A stretch of DNA of 34,844 bases from Alistipes sp. (GTDB lineage Bacteria > Bacteroidota > Bacteroidia > Bacteroidales > Rikenellaceae). The stretch covers positions 1 through 34,844 of the forward strand of contig JAGBTZ010000037.1 of NCBI GenBank assembly GCA_017631055.1. The letters run 5' to 3'. The number at the start of each line of letters is the position of its first letter. Positions within the stretch are counted from its first letter, which is position 1. The notes below the pieces were generated by a model. It did not search any database. It was not told where the DNA came from and saw only the letters and a program-made list of their open reading frames with translations. Below are positions 31,754-34,844 of the stretch, piece by piece. A program made the position numbers and the translations under genes.

Positions 31754-34375
31754 TTAGTTCAACTTCTCCTCAATAAGAGCCACTGCCTTATCAATTGCGG
31801 CCTGGATGCCTGCAACATTCTTACCGCCAGCCGTAGCGAAGAATGCCTGACCGCCACCGCCACCGCCAATCTCCTTGGCAGCCTCGCGAACAACAGCACC
31901 CGCATTCACACCCGCAGCGACAACATCATCTCCGAGCATAATTGTCAGAGTCGGCTTCTCGTTATATGTCGAGCCAAGAACAAATGCCAACTTCGGAGAG
32001 CGTGCACGCATAGCGTAAGCCAAATCTTTCACAAACTCGCCCGACTTATCGCTCTGCACCGTAACCCACAAGGCGCCATTGCGCTCGACAGCCTTACCGA
32101 TAAGGGTATCGGCCAAAGCTACAACCTGCTCCTTACGCATCTGCTCAACCTCGGCAGCCATCGACTCGTTGCTCTCAACCAACTTCTTGATTGCGGGCAA
32201 AATCTGCGCATTGTGCAGAGTCTCGCCAATCGACGAAATCATATCCTCGGCAGCGTAGACCAAATCCTCGGCAGCACGACCCGTAACAGCCTCGATACGG
32301 CGCACACCTGCCGAGATTGCGCTCTCGTTCACGATACGGAACATACCGATATTACCCGTAGCCGAGGTGTGGGTACCACCACACAACTCAACCGAGGTGC
32401 CAAACTTAATCATACGCACCTTATCGCCATACTTCTCGCCGAAGAGCATCATTGCACCTGCTGCCTCTGCCTCCTCCTTGGTAGCCTCTCGATTCTCCTC
32501 GAGGGGATGGTTCGAGCGGATAGAAGCATTCACCAGACGCTCAACCTCGCGCAACTCCTCACGCGACACCTTCTGGAAGTGCGAGAAGTCGAAACGCAAG
32601 TAACCCGGAGTTACGAGCGAGCCCTTCTGCTCAACGTGCGAGCCGAGCACTGCACGCAATGCCTCGTGCATAAGGTGGGTAGCTGTATGGTTATTTGCAG
32701 CCGACTGACGCTGCTCGGCATTCACAACTGCCATAAACTCTGCCTCGGGATTTTCGGGAAGCGTAGTTGCGATGTGGATAATCAGACCGTTCTCCTTCTC
32801 GGTCGCAACGATATCCACGCGCTCGTTTGCGCTCTCGATATAGCCGGTATCGCCAATCTGACCACCCGAGTTACCATAGAACGGAGTCTGGTCGAATACC
32901 AACTGATACGAGGTCTTACCCTTAGAAGTTACTCGGCGATAGCGAGCAATCTTCACCGGAGCAGTCAGCAGGTCGTAACCCACGAACTCGCTCTGCTTGA
33001 TAGGAATAATCTCCACCCAGTCGTCGGTATCGACAGCCGAAGCGTTACGCGAACGCTCCTTCTGCGCCTGCAACTCCTTGCCGAACTCATCCAAATCAAC
33101 GCCTACGCCCTGCTCCTTTGCAATGAGTTCAGTAAGGTCAATAGGAAATCCGTATGTATCGTAGAGAAGGAAAGCATCCTTACCCGAAATCTCGCTCTTG
33201 CCCGCCTTCTTGGTCTGAGCAATCACACCATCCAACAGGTTGATACCCGTAGCCAAAGTGCGGAGGAACGAAGCCTCCTCCTCCTCAATTACACGCTCAA
33301 CGAGCATCTGCTGAGCCTTAAGCTCGGGGAATTGTGCGCCCATCTGCTCGACAAGCGTTGCCACCAACTTACAGATAAACGGCTCATTGAAGCCGAGGTA
33401 GGTATATCCATAACGCACTGCACGGCGCAAGATGCGGCGGATAACGTATCCAGCCTTAACATTCGATGGGAGCTGACCGTCAGCAATCGAGAATGCGATT
33501 GCACGAAGGTGGTCTGCGATAACTCGCATTGCCACATCAGTCTTCTCATCCTCGCCATAAGCCTTACCCGACATTGCCGAGATGCGCTGAATAGTCGGCT
33601 GGAAGACATCGGTATCATAGTTCGACTTCTTGCCCTGCATAATCATACACAGACGCTCGAAGCCCATACCTGTATCAACGTGCTTCGCAGGCAGCGGTTC
33701 GAGCGAACCGTTAGCCTTGCGATTGAACTGCATAAATACAAGATTCCAAATCTCGATAACCTGGGGGTGACCCATATTGACCATCTCGCGACCCGACACC
33801 TTAGCAATCTCTGCCTCATCGCGCAAGTCGAAGTGAATCTCGCTACAAGGACCGCAAGGACCAGTCTCGCCCATCTCCCAGAAGTTGTCGTGCTTATTAC
33901 CGCGAATAATATGATCCTCCGGAAGGTACTGCTTCCAATAGTCGTAAGCCTCCTGATCGAAAGGTACGCCATCCGACTCGCTACCCTCAAAAACGGTAGC
34001 ATACATACGCTCCTTGGGCAGGTGGTAAACCTCGGTCAGCAACTCCCAAGCCCACGAGATAGCCTCCTGCTTGAAGTAGTCGCCAAATGACCAGTTTCCG
34101 AGCATCTCGAACATTGTGTGGTGGTAAGTATCGTGACCAACCTCCTCGAGGTCGTTGTGCTTACCCGACACACGCAGACACTTCTGAGTATCCGCTGCGC
34201 GGGGATATTTGCGGGGAGCATTGCCCAAGAAGATATCCTTAAACTGATTCATACCCGCATTGGTAAACATCAATGTCGGGTCGTTCTTTACGACCATCGG
34301 AGCCGAGGGGACAATTGCGTGTCCCTTGCTCTCGAAGAAGTCGAGAAAAGCTTGTCTGATTTTGTTTGATTCCAT
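31754..34375 (-). CDS. alaS: Alanyl-tRNA synthetase
   Basis: The 873-residue class II synthetase charges tRNA-Ala. The N-terminal catalytic part begins [19 protein letters not shown], with [14 protein letters not shown] and [12 protein letters not shown] [14 protein letters not shown]. The editing domain has the zinc ligands HTATH (His563, His567) and CGGTH (Cys665, His669). A C-terminal domain ends with [16 protein letters not shown]. All parts are present and the length is normal. It is divergent from a plus-strand M23 peptidase gene across a 97-base gap with interlocking promoters, and gpmI follows it. Confidence 0.98.
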   Translation of the reverse strand: MESNKIRQAFLDFFESKGHAIVPSAPMVVKNDPTLMFTNAGMNQFKDIFLGNAPRKYPRAADTQKCLRVSGKHNDLEEVGHDTYHHTMFEMLGNWSFGDYFKQEAISWAWELLTEVYHLPKERMYATVFEGSESDGVPFDQEAYDYWKQYLPEDHIIRGNKHDNFWEMGETGPCGPCSEIHFDLRDEAEIAKVSGREMVNMGHPQVIEIWNLVFMQFNRKANGSLEPLPAKHVDTGMGFERLCMIMQGKKSNYDTDVFQPTIQRISAMSGKAYGEDEKTDVAMRVIADHLRAIAFSIADGQLPSNVKAGYVIRRILRRAVRYGYTYLGFNEPFICKLVATLVEQMGAQFPELKAQQMLVERVIEEEEASFLRTLATGINLLDGVIAQTKKAGKSEISGKDAFLLYDTYGFPIDLTELIAKEQGVGVDLDEFGKELQAQKERSRNASAVDTDDWVEIIPIKQSEFVGYDLLTAPVKIARYRRVTSKGKTSYQLVFDQTPFYGNSGGQIGDTGYIESANERVDIVATEKENGLIIHIATTLPENPEAEFMAVVNAEQRQSAANNHTATHLMHEALRAVLGSHVEQKGSLVTPGYLRFDFSHFQKVSREELREVERLVNASIRSNHPLEENREATKEEAEAAGAMMLFGEKYGDKVRMIKFGTSVELCGGTHTSATGNIGMFRIVNESAISAGVRRIEAVTGRAAEDLVYAAEDMISSIGETLHNAQILPAIKKLVESNESMAAEVEQMRKEQVVALADTLIGKAVERNGALWVTVQSDKSGEFVKDLAYAMRARSPKLAFVLGSTYNEKPTLTIMLGDDVVAAGVNAGAVVREAAKEIGGGGGGQAFFATAGGKNVAGIQAAIDKAVALIEEKLN

Positions 34376-34413
34376 ATATACTTTTTATGCTGATTATTTC
34401 TATCTCAAATCAA

Positions 34414-34444
34414 TTTGCAAAGATACATATTTTCGCTAAATTTG
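34414..34444 (+). promoter_or_regulatory. Promoter of the M23 peptidase gene
   Basis: TTTG (34414-34417), a 19-base spacer and TAAATTTG (34437-34444) match the consensus exactly. The ATG is 28 bases after the -7 box. It overlaps the minus-strand alaS -7 box at 34418-34425. Confidence 0.75.
34418..34425 (-). promoter_or_regulatory. Probable alaS -7 box
   Basis: On the minus strand the sequence is TATCTTTG, an exact -7 box, 42 bases upstream of the alaS ATG at 34375. The only CAAA near the -33 region gives a 25-base spacer, which is too long for consensus. The box lies within the spacer of the opposing promoter. Confidence 0.55.
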
Positions 34445-34472
34445 CATCATCAAACTACGTTTAATTTGAAAA

Positions 34473-34844
34473 ATGGAGCAAAAAGAGAGGATAAAACCAA
34501 AGAAGAGTACCCTCGAGGATGGTGATGCGGTGACGATCCGTCTGCGCACCTACACTCTTTTGCGCAAAATCCTTATAGGATTTATCCTCATCTCGCTCGC
34601 CAATTTCATCTTCTCGCAGTTCTTCTACACCCCGAAGAGTTACGCTATTCTGCGCAGCAATCGCGAGATAGTCTTCAAGTACGAACTACTCAACGACAAG
34701 ATCCGCGTAGCTCAGCGCCGCCTTGACGAGATTCGCCACCGCGACAACCACGTCTATCGTGCCCTCTTCTCCTCGGATAGCGTGAATGTCATAGCCGAGC
34801 CTTATCCCGCATCGAAGTACGCCCACCTCAGCGGCGATGAGTAC
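34473..34844 (+). CDS. M23 family membrane peptidase, N-terminal part (3' end outside window)
   Basis: The open frame runs from ATG 34473 to the end of the window, giving 124 residues. It shows a basic cytoplasmic head (RIKPKKST), one membrane segment (about 33-53, ILIGFILISLANFIFSQF), and a helical region (about 60-100, IVFKYELLNDKIRVAQRRLDEI) that continues with RDNHVYRALFSSDSV. This is the N-terminal pattern of Bacteroidetes M23 peptidases, and alaS divergent from such a gene is a familiar arrangement. The zinc peptidase domain would lie beyond the window, so I cannot say whether its active site is intact, unlike the degenerate M23 protein at 9239-10108. Confidence 0.75.
   Translation, partial: MEQKERIKPKKSTLEDGDAVTIRLRTYTLLRKILIGFILISLANFIFSQFFYTPKSYAILRSNREIVFKYELLNDKIRVAQRRLDEIRHRDNHVYRALFSSDSVNVIAEPYPASKYAHLSGDEY

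Noticed and set aside
31724..34090. 788-codon open frame on the plus strand opposite alaS
   Set aside because: It lies fully antisense to a complete alaS with all motifs, its translation has no recognisable domain or natural composition, and it begins outside any promoter. Codon bias of alaS (few reverse-complement stops) explains it.

Overview
The window reads as core chromosome of a Bacteroidales bacterium, most likely Alistipes or another Rikenellaceae (inference). The grounds are Bacteroidetes-restricted families (DUF5606, DUF5689, DUF5715, DUF4831), Bacteroidetes-type -7 boxes (TAnnTTTG, several with a TTTG -33 box 17-19 bases upstream), few Shine-Dalgarno sites, and familiar gene neighbourhoods (dxr with rseP, YbbR protein with coaE, alaS divergent from an M23 peptidase gene). 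There are no RNA genes, CRISPR arrays, insertion sequences, phage genes or clear signs of recent transfer.

Layout. 1-1394 (+): the end of dusB and then obg, whose promoter lies in a 7-base tandem repeat. 1461-6727 (-): a compact set read gpsA, glpT-like transporter, serB, and two tandem DUF5689 lipoproteins. 6846-7841 (+): a small lipoprotein and a DUF5606 gene. 7842-8222: the only gap above 300 bases. It holds a terminator, a T9G9 tract, three kinds of degenerate short repeat and two structured hairpin elements that share a core. 8223-9131 (-): a sugar-nucleotide-type nucleotidyltransferase. 9239-15899 (+): a six-gene run (degenerate M23 protein, dxr, DUF5715, rseP, radA, SDR protein) closed by an 18-bp hairpin. 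15934-19731 (-): DUF4831, AlkD-like and GH3 beta-glucosidase genes from one promoter. 19797-25543 (-): eight tightly packed genes led by a ROK regulator. 25675-30123 (-): ispF, pepD and an outer-membrane barrel protein. 30207-34375 (-): alaS and gpmI. 34473-34844 (+): start of an M23 peptidase gene.

How the genes fit together. Both an early (dxr) and a late (ispF) enzyme of the non-mevalonate isoprenoid pathway are present. Glycerol-3-phosphate uptake (glpT-like) sits with its dehydrogenase (gpsA) and serine synthesis (serB). Envelope functions are frequent: RseP, LolD, two M23-type proteins, a DUF5715 protein with M15-like zinc motifs, lipoproteins and a TonB-receptor-like barrel. The rest is housekeeping: tRNA charging and modification, folate and CoA synthesis, recombination, ribosome GTPase and glycolysis.

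I see no complete, clearly novel multi-gene system. The best leads are the structured repeat cluster at 7960-8228, the M23-like protein at 9239-10108 that has lost all four zinc ligands, the SDR protein lacking its catalytic tyrosine, and a terminator whose T-tract also forms the next promoter's -33 box at 30160-30167. All family calls come from reading motifs by eye; no searches were run.
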